Below, piece after piece: positions 20,045-29,499 of a stretch of DNA of 64,000 nt (position 1 is its first letter; the number at the start of each line of letters is the position of its first letter). Origin of the DNA: Ilyobacter_A sp963668015. Its GTDB lineage: Bacteria; Fusobacteriota; Fusobacteriia; Fusobacteriales; Fusobacteriaceae. Location: assembly GCA_963668015.2 (NCBI GenBank), contig CAXXCR010000037.1, positions 1 to 64,000 of the forward strand, read 5' to 3'. The notes beneath the pieces are model-generated. The model was not told the DNA's origin and did not search any database. It saw only the letters and a list, made by a program, of their open reading frames with translations. The translations under genes were made by a program, and so were the position numbers.

Positions 20045-21832
20045 ATGTCATACAAAAAGCATGTCCTAATTTGTGGAGGGACAGGTTGTTTATCTTCTAA
20101 AAGTGCCCAAATCGCTGATAATATAAAAGAGATCTTAAAAGAAAAAGGTATGGAAGAAGAGGTTCAAGTAGTTTTAACTGGGTGTTTCGGATTCTGTGAA
20201 AAAGGACCTATAGTTAAAATAATGCCGGAAAACACGTTCTATGTTGAGGTAAGACCTGAGCATGCAGCTAAAATAGTAGAAGAAGACCTTATCAAAGGTG
20301 AAAAAATAGAAACTTTACTTTACAGAGACCCTGTGAGCAAGGAGAGAATTGCTGAGGGTGAGAACATGGAGTTCTACAAAAAGCAAGAGAGAAGAGCTCT
20401 TAGAAACTGTGGTCTTATAGATCCTGAAAACATCGAAGAGTATTTCGGAAACAGAGGATACCAAGCATTAGGTAAGGTAATTACCGAGCAAGCTCCTCAA
20501 GATGTAATCAACGAAGTAAAACTAGCAGGAATAAGAGGAAGAGGTGGAGGAGGATTCCCTACCGGACTTAAATGGCAATTTGCCCTAAACAATGATGCAG
20601 ATCAAAAATATGTAGTATGTAATGCCGACGAAGGAGATCCGGGTGCGTTCATGGACAGAGCGATACTAGAAGGAGATCCCCACTCAATCGTTGAGGCTAT
20701 GGCGATCTGTGGATACGCTACAAAAGCAAGCAAAGGTCTTGTTTACATAAGAGCGGAATACCCACTTGCTATAAACAGACTTAAAAAAGCTATATATGAT
20801 GCAAAAGAATACGGTTTACTAGGTGAGAATATCCTAGGAACTGATTTCAGCTTTGACATTGAAATAAAATATGGAGCGGGTGCTTTCGTATGTGGAGAGG
20901 AAACAGCACTTATACACTCTATGGAAGGTGAAAGAGGAGAACCTACTTCTAAACCACCATTCCCAGCAGAATCTGGATACTGGGGAAAACCTACAAATGT
21001 TAACAACGTAGAAACATTTGCAAACATACCGGAGATCGTATTAAACGGTGGAGAATGGTTTAAAGGTATAGGAACAGAAAAATCTTCTGGAACAAAAGTA
21101 TTCGCCTTAGCAGGTAAAATAAACAACGTTGGACTGGTAGAAGTACCTATGGGGACAACTTTAAGAGAAGTTATATTTGAAATAGGTGGAGGAATCAAAG
21201 ACGGTAAGAAGTTTAAAGCTGTTCAAACTGGAGGACCTTCAGGTGGATGTCTGACTGAAGAAGATCTAGATACTCCTATCGATTTCGATAACTTAGTAGC
21301 AAAGGGATCTATGATGGGATCTGGTGGAATGATAGTAATGGATGAGGACGACTGTATGGTTGCTGTGTCTAAATTCTACCTAGACTTCACTGTAGAAGAA
21401 TCTTGTGGTAAATGTACTCCTTGTAGAATAGGAAATACAAGACTTTATGAGACTCTAGATAAGATCACAAAAGGTAAAGGAACTATGGAAGACCTAGACC
21501 TTTTAAAAGAACTGTCTGAAACTATTAAAGATACTTCACTTTGCGGACTTGGTCAAACAGCTCCAAACCCAATACTTTCTACACTTAACAAGTTCTGGGA
21601 TGAGTATGTTGCGCACGTTACAGAGAAAAAATGTCCTGCTGGTGCTTGTTCGGATCTTATCCAGTACAAAATTAATGATAAATGTATCGGATGTACAGCA
21701 TGTGCTAGAGTTTGTCCTGTATCATGTATCTCTGGAAAAGTTAAAGAAAAGCATATTATTGATCAAGAAAAATGTATTAAATGTGGAGCATGTTACACAA
21801 CTTGTAAATTTAATGCTATCGAAAGAGGATAA
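20045..21832 (+). CDS. hydB: NuoF-like flavin subunit of bifurcating [FeFe] hydrogenase
   Basis: A 595-residue protein with, in order: an N-terminal thioredoxin-fold [2Fe-2S] domain (CGGTGC near residue 10, then CFGFC near 57); the FMN/NADH domain (GRGGGGFPTGLKW near 165, NADEGDPGAF, GAGAYICGEE-like GAGAFVCGEE); an SLBB region; the NuoF [4Fe-4S] site ESCGKCTPCRIG; and a C-terminal 2[4Fe-4S] ferredoxin (CIGCTACARVCP, CIKCGACYTTC). This is the HydB layout of the electron-bifurcating hydrogenase, which couples NADH and reduced ferredoxin oxidation to H2 evolution, or the reverse. Start at ATG after AAGGAGG. Confidence 0.93.
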   Translation: MSYKKHVLICGGTGCLSSKSAQIADNIKEILKEKGMEEEVQVVLTGCFGFCEKGPIVKIMPENTFYVEVRPEHAAKIVEEDLIKGEKIETLLYRDPVSKERIAEGENMEFYKKQERRALRNCGLIDPENIEEYFGNRGYQALGKVITEQAPQDVINEVKLAGIRGRGGGGFPTGLKWQFALNNDADQKYVVCNADEGDPGAFMDRAILEGDPHSIVEAMAICGYATKASKGLVYIRAEYPLAINRLKKAIYDAKEYGLLGENILGTDFSFDIEIKYGAGAFVCGEETALIHSMEGERGEPTSKPPFPAESGYWGKPTNVNNVETFANIPEIVLNGGEWFKGIGTEKSSGTKVFALAGKINNVGLVEVPMGTTLREVIFEIGGGIKDGKKFKAVQTGGPSGGCLTEEDLDTPIDFDNLVAKGSMMGSGGMIVMDEDDCMVAVSKFYLDFTVEESCGKCTPCRIGNTRLYETLDKITKGKGTMEDLDLLKELSETIKDTSLCGLGQTAPNPILSTLNKFWDEYVAHVTEKKCPAGACSDLIQYKINDKCIGCTACARVCPVSCISGKVKEKHIIDQEKCIKCGACYTTCKFNAIERG

Positions 21833-21858
21833 AAAAGTCAAAGGAGTTGAAAGGTTAA

Positions 21859-23616
21859 ATGGAAATGGTAAAACTTACTATAGATGGTATCCAAACAGAA
21901 GCGCCTAAAGGAGCTACAATACTTTCTGCAGCTAAGACGCTTGGAATAGAAGTCCCTTCTTTGTGCCACCTTCAAATAGGTGCAGCTGACTACAAGAACG
22001 AATGTGCATCTTGTAGAATCTGTGTGGTAGAAGTAGAAGGAAGAAGAAATTTAGCACCTTCATGTGCTACTCCGGTTTACGAAGGAATGGAAGTAACAAC
22101 TAACTCTATGAGAGTAATGCAGGCTAGAAAAACAGTTTTAGAGTTAATGCTGTCTGACCACCCTAAGGACTGTTTATCATGTTCTAAAAATGGGGAGTGC
22201 GAACTTCAAGATCTAGCTGTACAGTTTGGTGTAAGAGAGATAAGATTCGAAGGTAAAGAATCTAAATATAGAAAAGATATATCTCCATCTATCATAAGAG
22301 ACATTGATAAATGTATCATGTGTAGAAGATGTGAAACTATGTGTAATGATGTACAGACTTGTGGAGTTTTATCAGGAGTAAACAGAGGGTTTGAAGCTGT
22401 TGTTGCTCCTGCTTTCGAGCAAGACTTAAGCGACTCAACTTGTACTTACTGTGGACAATGTGTTGCGGTCTGTCCTGTAGGAGCTCTTCATGAAGCTGAC
22501 TACACATGGGATGTTGTAAGAGCTATATCTGATAAGAGTAAAAAAGTTATAGTGCAGGTTGCACCTGCTGTAAGGGTTGCACTTGGAGAAGAGTTCGGAC
22601 TAGAGCCTGGAACAGACGTAACTGGTAAAATGGTAACAGCTCTTAGAAAACTTGGATTCGACAATGTTTTCGACACAAACTGGGCAGCTGACCTTACAAT
22701 TATGGAAGAAGGGTTTGAGTTCAAAGGAAGACTGGAAAAATTCCTAGCCGGAGACAAGGACGTGAAGCTTCCTCTACTTACTTCTTGTTGTCCTGCATGG
22801 GTTAAATTCTTTGAGCACAACTATCCAGATATGCTAGACGTTCCTTCGTCAGCTAAATCACCACAACAAATGTTCGGTGCTGTGGCTAAAAATATCTGGG
22901 CTCCAGAAGAAGGTATAAACAGAGAAGACTTAGTAGTTGTATCTGTAATGCCTTGTCTGGCTAAAAAGTACGAGGTTTCAAGAGAAGAGTTCTCTGCAGA
23001 CGGAAATCCAGATGTGGACATCTCTATCTCAACAAGAGAGCTTGCGAAGTTATTGAAGCAGGCTAACATTGACCTTGGAAAATTAAAAGAATCAGAATTC
23101 GACAACCCGCTTGGAGCATCAACTGGTGCTGCTGACATTTTCGGTAGAACAGGTGGAGTTATAGAAGCTGCTACAAGAACACTTTATGAAGTGATAACTG
23201 GAGAAACACTTGAAGCTGTTGATTTCGAAGCGCTAAGAGGATGGGAAGGATTCAGAGCTGCTGAGGTAAAAGTTGGAGACCTTGACCTTAGAATAGGAAT
23301 TGCCCACGGACTTGGAGAAGCTAGAAAAATGCTAGAAAAAATAAGATCCGGAGAAGAAAACTTCCATGCTATAGAGATAATGGCATGTAAAGGTGGATGT
23401 ATCGGTGGTGGAGGACAACCTTTCCATCATGGTAACGAATCGGTACTTAAGAAAAGAACAGAAGGACTAAATAAAATAGATGAAGGTAAAGAGATGAGAA
23501 AATCTCATGAAAATCCATTCATCAAAGAGTTATACGAAAAACACCTTGGAGAGCCACTAAGCCACAAAGCTCATGACTTACTACATACTAAATATTTCGC
23601 AAGAAAAGGTAAATAA
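21859..23616 (+). CDS. hydA: [FeFe] hydrogenase catalytic subunit
   Basis: A 585-residue catalytic subunit. It has an N-terminal [2Fe-2S] domain (CASCRICVVEVEG), the His-ligated [4Fe-4S] site (HPKDCLSCSKNGECELQ), and two [4Fe-4S] ferredoxin sites (CIMCRRCETMC, CTYCGQCVAVCP). The three H-cluster motifs follow: TSCCPAW near 308, MPCLAKKYE near 364 and MACKGGCIGGGGQP near 507. All H-cluster cysteines are present, so it should be active. It is the last gene of the hyd operon. The ATG two codons downstream is an alternative start. The maturases HydE, HydF and HydG are not in this window. Confidence 0.96.
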   Translation: MEMVKLTIDGIQTEAPKGATILSAAKTLGIEVPSLCHLQIGAADYKNECASCRICVVEVEGRRNLAPSCATPVYEGMEVTTNSMRVMQARKTVLELMLSDHPKDCLSCSKNGECELQDLAVQFGVREIRFEGKESKYRKDISPSIIRDIDKCIMCRRCETMCNDVQTCGVLSGVNRGFEAVVAPAFEQDLSDSTCTYCGQCVAVCPVGALHEADYTWDVVRAISDKSKKVIVQVAPAVRVALGEEFGLEPGTDVTGKMVTALRKLGFDNVFDTNWAADLTIMEEGFEFKGRLEKFLAGDKDVKLPLLTSCCPAWVKFFEHNYPDMLDVPSSAKSPQQMFGAVAKNIWAPEEGINREDLVVVSVMPCLAKKYEVSREEFSADGNPDVDISISTRELAKLLKQANIDLGKLKESEFDNPLGASTGAADIFGRTGGVIEAATRTLYEVITGETLEAVDFEALRGWEGFRAAEVKVGDLDLRIGIAHGLGEARKMLEKIRSGEENFHAIEIMACKGGCIGGGGQPFHHGNESVLKKRTEGLNKIDEGKEMRKSHENPFIKELYEKHLGEPLSHKAHDLLHTKYFARKGK

Positions 23617-23620
23617 ATTA

Positions 23621-23648
23621 AAACAGGAGGCTAAAGCCTCCTGTTTTT
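23621..23648. terminator. Bidirectional terminator between hydA and ugd
   Basis: AACAGGAGGCT and AGCCTCCTGTT pair around AA, with T-runs on both strands, between two convergent genes. Confidence 0.9.
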
Positions 23649-24971
23649 TTAACTTTGTCCCACTGGGAAATACTTAAATATGTCCCTGATTTCGCTATTT
23701 TTTGCAAAAATATTTCTTAAATCAAAAAAGTAATTGTCTTTCATACGGTTTTTTATTTTTTTCAGGTTCATACCCCTGAATTGACTCCATTCAGTTATTA
23801 AAACCACAGCATCTGCTTCGTTCACCGTAGAGTATTCGTCGGCGCAGTATGTGATATGCTCCTCTACGTTTTCCAAACGCCACCTGGCTTCATCCATACC
23901 CTTAGGACAGAAAGCTTTTACAGATGCCCCGTTTTCAATAATTCCGTTTATTATATCGATGCTTGGAGCATCTCTCATATCATCGGTTTCGGGCTTGAAT
24001 GAGAGACCTAAAACTGCCACATTTTTCCCATCTAAACTTCCCATATTTTTTAGTATTTTTTCAACCATTTTTCTTTTCTGTTTGCTATTTGCATCTATAG
24101 CGGCTTGGATGACTTTAAATTCTTCTCCATATTTTTTAGCCAGATCAACAATAGCTTTAGTATCCTTCGGAAAGCATGAACCTCCGAAACCCGGACCGCA
24201 GTGAAGAAATTTTTCAGAAATTCTACCATCCATACCCATGGCCCTTGCTATCTCCTGTGTGTTTGCCCCCACTTTTTCTGCTAGTAGAGCCATCTCGTTT
24301 ATAAAGGAAATTTTTACAGCTAGAAAAGCATTTGAAGCGTATTTTATCATCTCGGCTGTTTCCAAGTTTGTAAACACGAACGGGGTATGGTTTATATACA
24401 GCACATCATAAACTTTTTTCATTATCTCTCTAGCTTTTTCAGATTCGGTTCCAATGACAATTCTGTTAGGTAGGAGGCAGTCACCAATAGCTTTCCCTTC
24501 TCTTAAGAATTCAGGGTTGGAGACCACATCAAATTCTAAATCCGTATCCCTGCTGATCAGCTCGGTTTTGATGGTTTCCATCACAAGTTTTCCCGTTCTT
24601 ACAGGTACGGTGGATTTATCCACAATCACCTTGTATTCGTTCATATATCTACCTATATCTTTGGCAGCCTCAAGAACATAGTGCAAATCTGCACTTCCGT
24701 CCTCTTCGGACGGAGTCCCTACAGCGATGAATATAACTTCAGAATTTTTTACCGTATACTCAATGTCTGAAGTGAACTCTATTCTGCCGTCGTTTATGTT
24801 CTTTTCAAGCATATCTTCTAATCCGGGTTCATATATGGGAGAGATACCGTTCTGTAATTTTTTGATTTTTTTTTCGTCGACATCCATACAGATAACTTCT
24901 AGTCCGAAATTTGAAAGGACAACACCTTGAACTAAGCCGACATAACCTGTACCGATGATACCTATCTTCAT
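23649..24971 (-). CDS. ugd: UDP-glucose 6-dehydrogenase
   Basis: A 440-residue nucleotide-sugar dehydrogenase that oxidises UDP-glucose to UDP-glucuronate using two NAD+. The N-terminal Rossmann motif is IGIIGTGYVGLV. The catalytic cysteine is in GPGFGGSCFPKD near residue 265. VLGLSFKPETDDMRDAPS begins the C-terminal UDP-binding domain. It is a single gene on the minus strand behind GGAGGGG, convergent with hydA. UDP-glucuronate feeds capsule or LPS sugars, which fits the other envelope-sugar genes of the window (glmU, galT, kds). Confidence 0.95.
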   Translation of the reverse strand: MKIGIIGTGYVGLVQGVVLSNFGLEVICMDVDEKKIKKLQNGISPIYEPGLEDMLEKNINDGRIEFTSDIEYTVKNSEVIFIAVGTPSEEDGSADLHYVLEAAKDIGRYMNEYKVIVDKSTVPVRTGKLVMETIKTELISRDTDLEFDVVSNPEFLREGKAIGDCLLPNRIVIGTESEKAREIMKKVYDVLYINHTPFVFTNLETAEMIKYASNAFLAVKISFINEMALLAEKVGANTQEIARAMGMDGRISEKFLHCGPGFGGSCFPKDTKAIVDLAKKYGEEFKVIQAAIDANSKQKRKMVEKILKNMGSLDGKNVAVLGLSFKPETDDMRDAPSIDIINGIIENGASVKAFCPKGMDEARWRLENVEEHITYCADEYSTVNEADAVVLITEWSQFRGMNLKKIKNRMKDNYFFDLRNIFAKNSEIRDIFKYFPVGQS

Positions 24972-25184
24972 ATTACCCCTCCTTGCAATTAATGTATATT
25001 CAGTAAATACCTAAGCATACATTATAAAGTGAAATTTTTTAACAGCACCCATAAGGCTTATTATAATTTTACTGTAAGACTTCTTAAATCCTTTTTAACA
25101 GACATGAGATTGGATTAAAAGTAAAGATAGAAATTTATTAATAAAACTGTTATTATATTTGTAATCAAAAAAAAGGGGAAGAAC

Positions 25185-26192
25185 ATGAGTAAGTATAGAG
25201 TGTATCCAGGGGTAGCGGTAAGTATTTTTTTTGCAGCATTTGCTTATTTTCTTAATGAAAAACTGTTTAATATAGGAAAAACGAATTTTGCTATAATACT
25301 TGGAGTTGTGGCAGGGAATATGTTTTTAAAAGGGGACAGGTATAAAAAATTTGAAAAGGGAATTAAATATAGCGGAAATGTTTTTTTAGGGATAGCTATT
25401 ATATTTTTGGGTGCAAGGCTGAACATAAACGCTATATTGGCTCTGGGTCTGAGAGCTGTACTATATATTGTTCTCATTTCATTTGCAGGCTCACTGGCGG
25501 GCATATGGATAGGGAATTTTTATGGTGTGGAAGAAAAGTTTTCAGCTCTTTTGGGAGTAGGAGGAACATCCAGTATGGCGGCAGCGGCACCTGCAGTTGA
25601 CTTTGATGTAGAAGAATTTCCGATGTTGATTTCCGTTGTTAATATAACTGGTCTGACCGGCATATTTTTGATGCCTATTATCTCCAGGGCTTTGGATTTT
25701 GATCAAGTGCAAGGGGGTTTTTTTATAGGCGGAACATTACAGATACTTGCCCACACAATAGCATCTGCATATACATTGGGAGAATATGCAGGTAACCTGG
25801 CTGTACTGACAAAAATGGGGAAAATGGCTGTGCTGCCACTGTTGATTTATTACCTTGGTTATAGAAGAAATAAGAGAGAGAGAACACATAAAAAGGTTGG
25901 ATTGCCATATTTTGTAAAAGGTTTTTTAATATTGAGCGTTTTTTTTAGTTTGTTCCACTATTTTGAATACAGGGGTAGTCTTGCTGAAAGTGTAACTGTA
26001 GTAATAAACCAGACTGAAGCTGTTCTGAAGTTTGCATCAACCTGCTTTCTTATGGCGGCTATGACTGCTATAGGTCTTCAGACGAAATTAAGAGCTCTTT
26101 TTTCAAAAGGAGTAAAAATACTTTTGTTTGGCTATACAGTGCTGTTTGCCCAGATAGCAGTGGGACTTGTTTTGAGTTTAATTATGTTTTAA
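25185..26192 (+). CDS. YeiH-family (UPF0324) membrane transporter
   Basis: A 335-residue polytopic membrane protein of about ten segments. It resembles the YeiH/UPF0324 family, proposed sulfate-exporter-like carriers, with IIFLGARLNI, VGGTSSMAAAAPAV and ARVI-like TKMGKMAVLPLL. In other bacteria yeiH lies beside a LysR regulator gene (yeiE/cysL), and here a LysR gene follows in the same direction 84 bases later. The transported ion is not established by the sequence. Start at ATG after AAAGGGG. Confidence 0.82.
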   Translation: MSKYRVYPGVAVSIFFAAFAYFLNEKLFNIGKTNFAIILGVVAGNMFLKGDRYKKFEKGIKYSGNVFLGIAIIFLGARLNINAILALGLRAVLYIVLISFAGSLAGIWIGNFYGVEEKFSALLGVGGTSSMAAAAPAVDFDVEEFPMLISVVNITGLTGIFLMPIISRALDFDQVQGGFFIGGTLQILAHTIASAYTLGEYAGNLAVLTKMGKMAVLPLLIYYLGYRRNKRERTHKKVGLPYFVKGFLILSVFFSLFHYFEYRGSLAESVTVVINQTEAVLKFASTCFLMAAMTAIGLQTKLRALFSKGVKILLFGYTVLFAQIAVGLVLSLIMF

Positions 26193-26276
26193 ACTTAAGT
26201 TTCTGTGTAGGTAATCAATGCTAGTATTAAAATGCTTTTCAGCGTGTATTGGTTTAGAATCTGTTGAGGGGGAAAA

Positions 26277-27143
26277 GTGAATTACAGGAAAATAAAGGTT
26301 TTTTACGAAGTTTCAGAGGAACTCAATATGACAAAGGTTTCGAAAAAGCTATTTGTGAGCCAGCCGGCTGTAAGTCAGATGATATCCGAACTAGAATCCG
26401 AACTTGGTGTAAAACTGTTCAATAGGATAGGGAAAAGATTGTACCTGAGCAGTGAGGGTGAGAGGTTTAAGGATTACTCAAGACGCATCTTAAACCTTTA
26501 TGATGAAGCTTTCAATGCAATAAACGATATGAAAGAGCTAAATACTGGGAAACTGCTTATAGGGGCGAGTACCACTATCGGAAACTATGTCCTACCTAAA
26601 CTTGTTGGCGACTTTATCAAAGAGTATCCCAACATAGAATTTTCCATTGAAATAGCCAATACGGAAAATATATGTGATTTGATCCTTAAAAATAAGTTGG
26701 ATTTTGCATTTGTGGAAGCAGAAGTGAGCAACCCGGAAATTGAGATTAAAAAAATTTGGGAAGACGAGCTAGTTTTTATAAGCTCAAGTTCGGATTTTTT
26801 AAAGCCTGAAAAACTGTGCGAAAAAAAAATTATACTCAGGGAGAGCGGGAGCGGAACCAGATTTGAATTTGAAAAGGCTATGCGGGGCAGCGGCTTAGAC
26901 TATACAGTGTTTATGGAGCTCGGCAATACGGAGGCCATAAAAAAATCTGTTGAATCGGGTATGGGGATTTCGTGTTTGTCCAAGCTGTCTATAAAAAATG
27001 AGGTAGAAGATGGCAGATTGAACTCATATATATTTGATAGGGTAAAGATGAAAAGAAATTTTAACTTGATATATCACAGAGATAAATTTTTTAACAGACT
27101 TATGAAGGAATTTTTAGAGTATTCTAAAAAATTTAATATATAG
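26277..27143 (+). CDS. LysR-family transcriptional regulator (YeiE/CysL-like)
   Basis: A 288-residue LysR regulator starting at GTG (26277) behind GAGGGGG. The N-terminal winged helix-turn-helix is MTKVSKKLFVSQPAVSQMISELESELGV, with the usual GVKLFNRIGKRLYLSSEGE wing. The C-terminal periplasmic-binding-protein-like domain (about 90-288) binds an effector. It probably controls the neighbouring transporter gene, by analogy with the E. coli yeiE-yeiH pair. Here, however, the two are in tandem, not divergent, so autoregulation through a shared promoter is an inference. Confidence 0.85.
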   Translation: MNYRKIKVFYEVSEELNMTKVSKKLFVSQPAVSQMISELESELGVKLFNRIGKRLYLSSEGERFKDYSRRILNLYDEAFNAINDMKELNTGKLLIGASTTIGNYVLPKLVGDFIKEYPNIEFSIEIANTENICDLILKNKLDFAFVEAEVSNPEIEIKKIWEDELVFISSSSDFLKPEKLCEKKIILRESGSGTRFEFEKAMRGSGLDYTVFMELGNTEAIKKSVESGMGISCLSKLSIKNEVEDGRLNSYIFDRVKMKRNFNLIYHRDKFFNRLMKEFLEYSKKFNI

Positions 27144-27152
27144 GAGGATGTT

Positions 27153-27722
27153 ATGGAGAAAAAATTTGATGTAAAAAAACTTGAAAAACTGGATAATCCT
27201 ATGAGGAGAAAACTTCTCCCGACCGCTGAAATTTTAGATAGAATAGGGATCAGGTCCGGGGATAAATTTGCGGATATCGGTTGTGGGATAGGTTATTTTT
27301 CCATACCTGCCAGTGAAACAGTTGGAGATCGAGGCTTAGTTATAGCTATGGATATATCTCAGACTATGCTGGACTACCTGATGGATCATGGCGGTGATAA
27401 GAAGAATATTTCACCCGTGAAAAGCGGAGAAAACACCCTTCCTCTAAATGATGGAGAAGTGGATATTGCGTTTATGTGCAATGTAGTACATGAACTGGAC
27501 AATAGGGAGATTTTTTTTAAAGAGGTAAAAAGAATAGTTCGTGGAAGCGGGAAGCTTGCAATAGTTGATTTTGAAAAGAAAACAGGGAGTTTCGGGCCGC
27601 CGCTAGAGCACAGAGTGGCAAAAGAGGTAGTCGTAGAGGAGTTGGAGAGAGAGGGACTCTCTGTAGAAGCCTGTGAAAATATTTCCGGAGAATTTTATTT
27701 CATATGTGCACGTAGAGTATAA
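27153..27722 (+). CDS. Class I SAM-dependent methyltransferase
   Basis: A 189-residue methyltransferase. Motif I is FADIGCGIGYFSIPA (residues about 41-55), followed by VIAMDISQTML and the post-I acidic turn. MCNVVHELDNREIFFKEVKRIVR resembles the UbiE/arsenite-type methyltransferase core. The substrate cannot be told from sequence. It begins 9 bases after the LysR gene behind AGGAGG, so it is likely in the same transcript as the transporter and regulator. Confidence 0.8.
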   Translation: MEKKFDVKKLEKLDNPMRRKLLPTAEILDRIGIRSGDKFADIGCGIGYFSIPASETVGDRGLVIAMDISQTMLDYLMDHGGDKKNISPVKSGENTLPLNDGEVDIAFMCNVVHELDNREIFFKEVKRIVRGSGKLAIVDFEKKTGSFGPPLEHRVAKEVVVEELEREGLSVEACENISGEFYFICARRV

Positions 27723-27769
27723 ACGGTGTTGATTAGATATTTTAGGTTTGGCTAAAATTACTGATTTTA

Positions 27770-27935
27770 TTCAAAAACATTCCTCAGGACACAGAGTTTC
27801 ACGGAGAAAATCCTTAAAGTCAAAATCATCTTTTGTCACGAATCACACAAATATTACTAATTATTTAAAACCTGAAAACTAGAGGTTTCTATTCATTCTC
27901 TGTAAATCAATAATTTAAATACACTAAAAAAATAT
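27770..27935. repeat. Dispersed intergenic repeat, family A copy 2
   Basis: The gene-free stretch 27723-28149 holds a shorter copy of the family A repeat: GGACACAGAGTTTCACGGAG and TTGTCACGAATCACACAAAT. The rest is AT-rich up to the glmU promoter. Confidence 0.7.
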
Positions 27936-28053
27936 TACTTAAGGGTAAAATAGAATTTCAGGATTAATAAACGAACACCTGATTATGTATATGTGGAAAA
28001 TAAAATGAGGACGTGAGGGTTATATTCTGAGGGGTTGGGATGCTCAAATTTAG

Positions 28054-28082
28054 TTGAAAAAGATATGATATTGTGATATAAT
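28054..28082 (+). promoter_or_regulatory. Promoter of glmU-prs
   Basis: TTGAAA (28054-28059), 17-base spacer, extended -10 TGTGATATAAT ending at 28082. Confidence 0.65.
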
Positions 28083-28149
28083 TCCTTAAAATGTGCAGAG
28101 TATGTTTTTTGAAAATATACATAAATTTTTACTATTTTAGGGGGGCAAA

Positions 28150-29499
28150 ATGAACTTGATATCTTTGGTTTTAGCAGCTGGAAAAGGGACTAGAATGAAG
28201 TCTGAACTTCCAAAAGTTCTACACAAAGTAAACGGGACTCCGATGATAAAAAAAATATTGGATGAATTGGATAAATTGAACACGCTTGAAAATATATTGG
28301 TTTTAGGGCATAAGAAAGAGCTGATTTTAGAAGAACTTGGAGAGCTTAATTATGTAGTTCAGGAAGAGCAGCTTGGAACCGGCCATGCCGTGATGATGGC
28401 TAAAGATAAATTAAAAAAGTTTGACGGAACTCTTCTAGTGACTTGCGGGGACACTCCACTTTTACGTGCTGAGACATTAAAAAAATTATACGATAAGCAT
28501 ATAGCTTCAGGAGCATCTACTACAATACTTACTTCTGTATATGAAAACCCTTTTGGTTATGGAAGGATAGTTAAGGAAGCTGGAAGCGTAACTGCAATTG
28601 TAGAGGAAAAAGAAGCTACAGATGAGATCAAACAGATAAAAGAAGTGAACGCCGGAGTTTACTGTTTTGACAGCAAAAAATTATTTGAAGCACTGGAAAG
28701 CATAAGCAATGACAATGAAAAAGGTGAATACTACCTAACTGACGTAATAAAAATCCAAGTCGGAAACGGCGATAAAATAGACAGCTATATTTTAGAGGAC
28801 AACAACGAAATACTAGGGGTCAACTCAAAAATTCAGCTTGCAGAAGCAGGGGAAGTTTTGAGAAACAGAAAAAATACCGAACTTATGGATAAGGGAGTTA
28901 TCCTTATAGATCCAAAGGCTACTTATATAGAAGAAAATGTAAAAATCGGACCTGACACAGTAGTTTACCCTGGAGTTATAGTAGAGGGGAAAAGTGTAAT
29001 AGGTGAAAATGTAGAACTTATAGGAAATACTAGGATAGAAAACTCAGAAATTCACGATAATGTTAGAATAGAGAGTTCTGTGATTGAGAAATCTGTCATA
29101 GAAGCTGATGTAACAATAGGGCCTTTTGCCCACATTAGACCAAAATCTCACTTAAAAACAGGTGTTCATATCGGAAACTTTGTTGAAACTAAAAATTCAA
29201 CTTTAGAAAGCGGTGTGAAAGCTGGTCACCTAAGCTATTTAGGGGATGCCCAGATAGGCACAGAGACCAATATAGGTGCGGGAACGATTACCTGCAACTA
29301 TGACGGCAAAAACAAGCATAAAACTTTAATAGGCGAGAGGGTTTTTATTGGAAGCGATACGATGCTTGTTGCACCTGTTGAGGTAGGGGATAATGCAATA
29401 ACTGGAGCTGGATCAACAATTACTAAAAATATACCATCTAATGCACTGGGAGTAGCCAGGGCAAAACAGATAATAAAAAAGGAGTGGAGTAAAAAATAA
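28150..29499 (+). CDS. glmU: Bifunctional UDP-GlcNAc pyrophosphorylase / GlcN-1-P acetyltransferase
   Basis: A 449-residue GlmU. The N-terminal uridylyltransferase has LAAGKGTRMKSELPKVLH and TCGDTPLL. The C-terminal left-handed beta-helix of hexapeptide repeats (about 250-440) has the acetyltransferase region GAGTITCNYDGKNKHKT. It makes UDP-GlcNAc for peptidoglycan and LPS. Start at ATG after TAGGGGGG. The stop codon overlaps the prs start (TAATG), so the two are translationally coupled, an arrangement also common in Firmicutes. Confidence 0.97.
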   Translation: MNLISLVLAAGKGTRMKSELPKVLHKVNGTPMIKKILDELDKLNTLENILVLGHKKELILEELGELNYVVQEEQLGTGHAVMMAKDKLKKFDGTLLVTCGDTPLLRAETLKKLYDKHIASGASTTILTSVYENPFGYGRIVKEAGSVTAIVEEKEATDEIKQIKEVNAGVYCFDSKKLFEALESISNDNEKGEYYLTDVIKIQVGNGDKIDSYILEDNNEILGVNSKIQLAEAGEVLRNRKNTELMDKGVILIDPKATYIEENVKIGPDTVVYPGVIVEGKSVIGENVELIGNTRIENSEIHDNVRIESSVIEKSVIEADVTIGPFAHIRPKSHLKTGVHIGNFVETKNSTLESGVKAGHLSYLGDAQIGTETNIGAGTITCNYDGKNKHKTLIGERVFIGSDTMLVAPVEVGDNAITGAGSTITKNIPSNALGVARAKQIIKKEWSKK

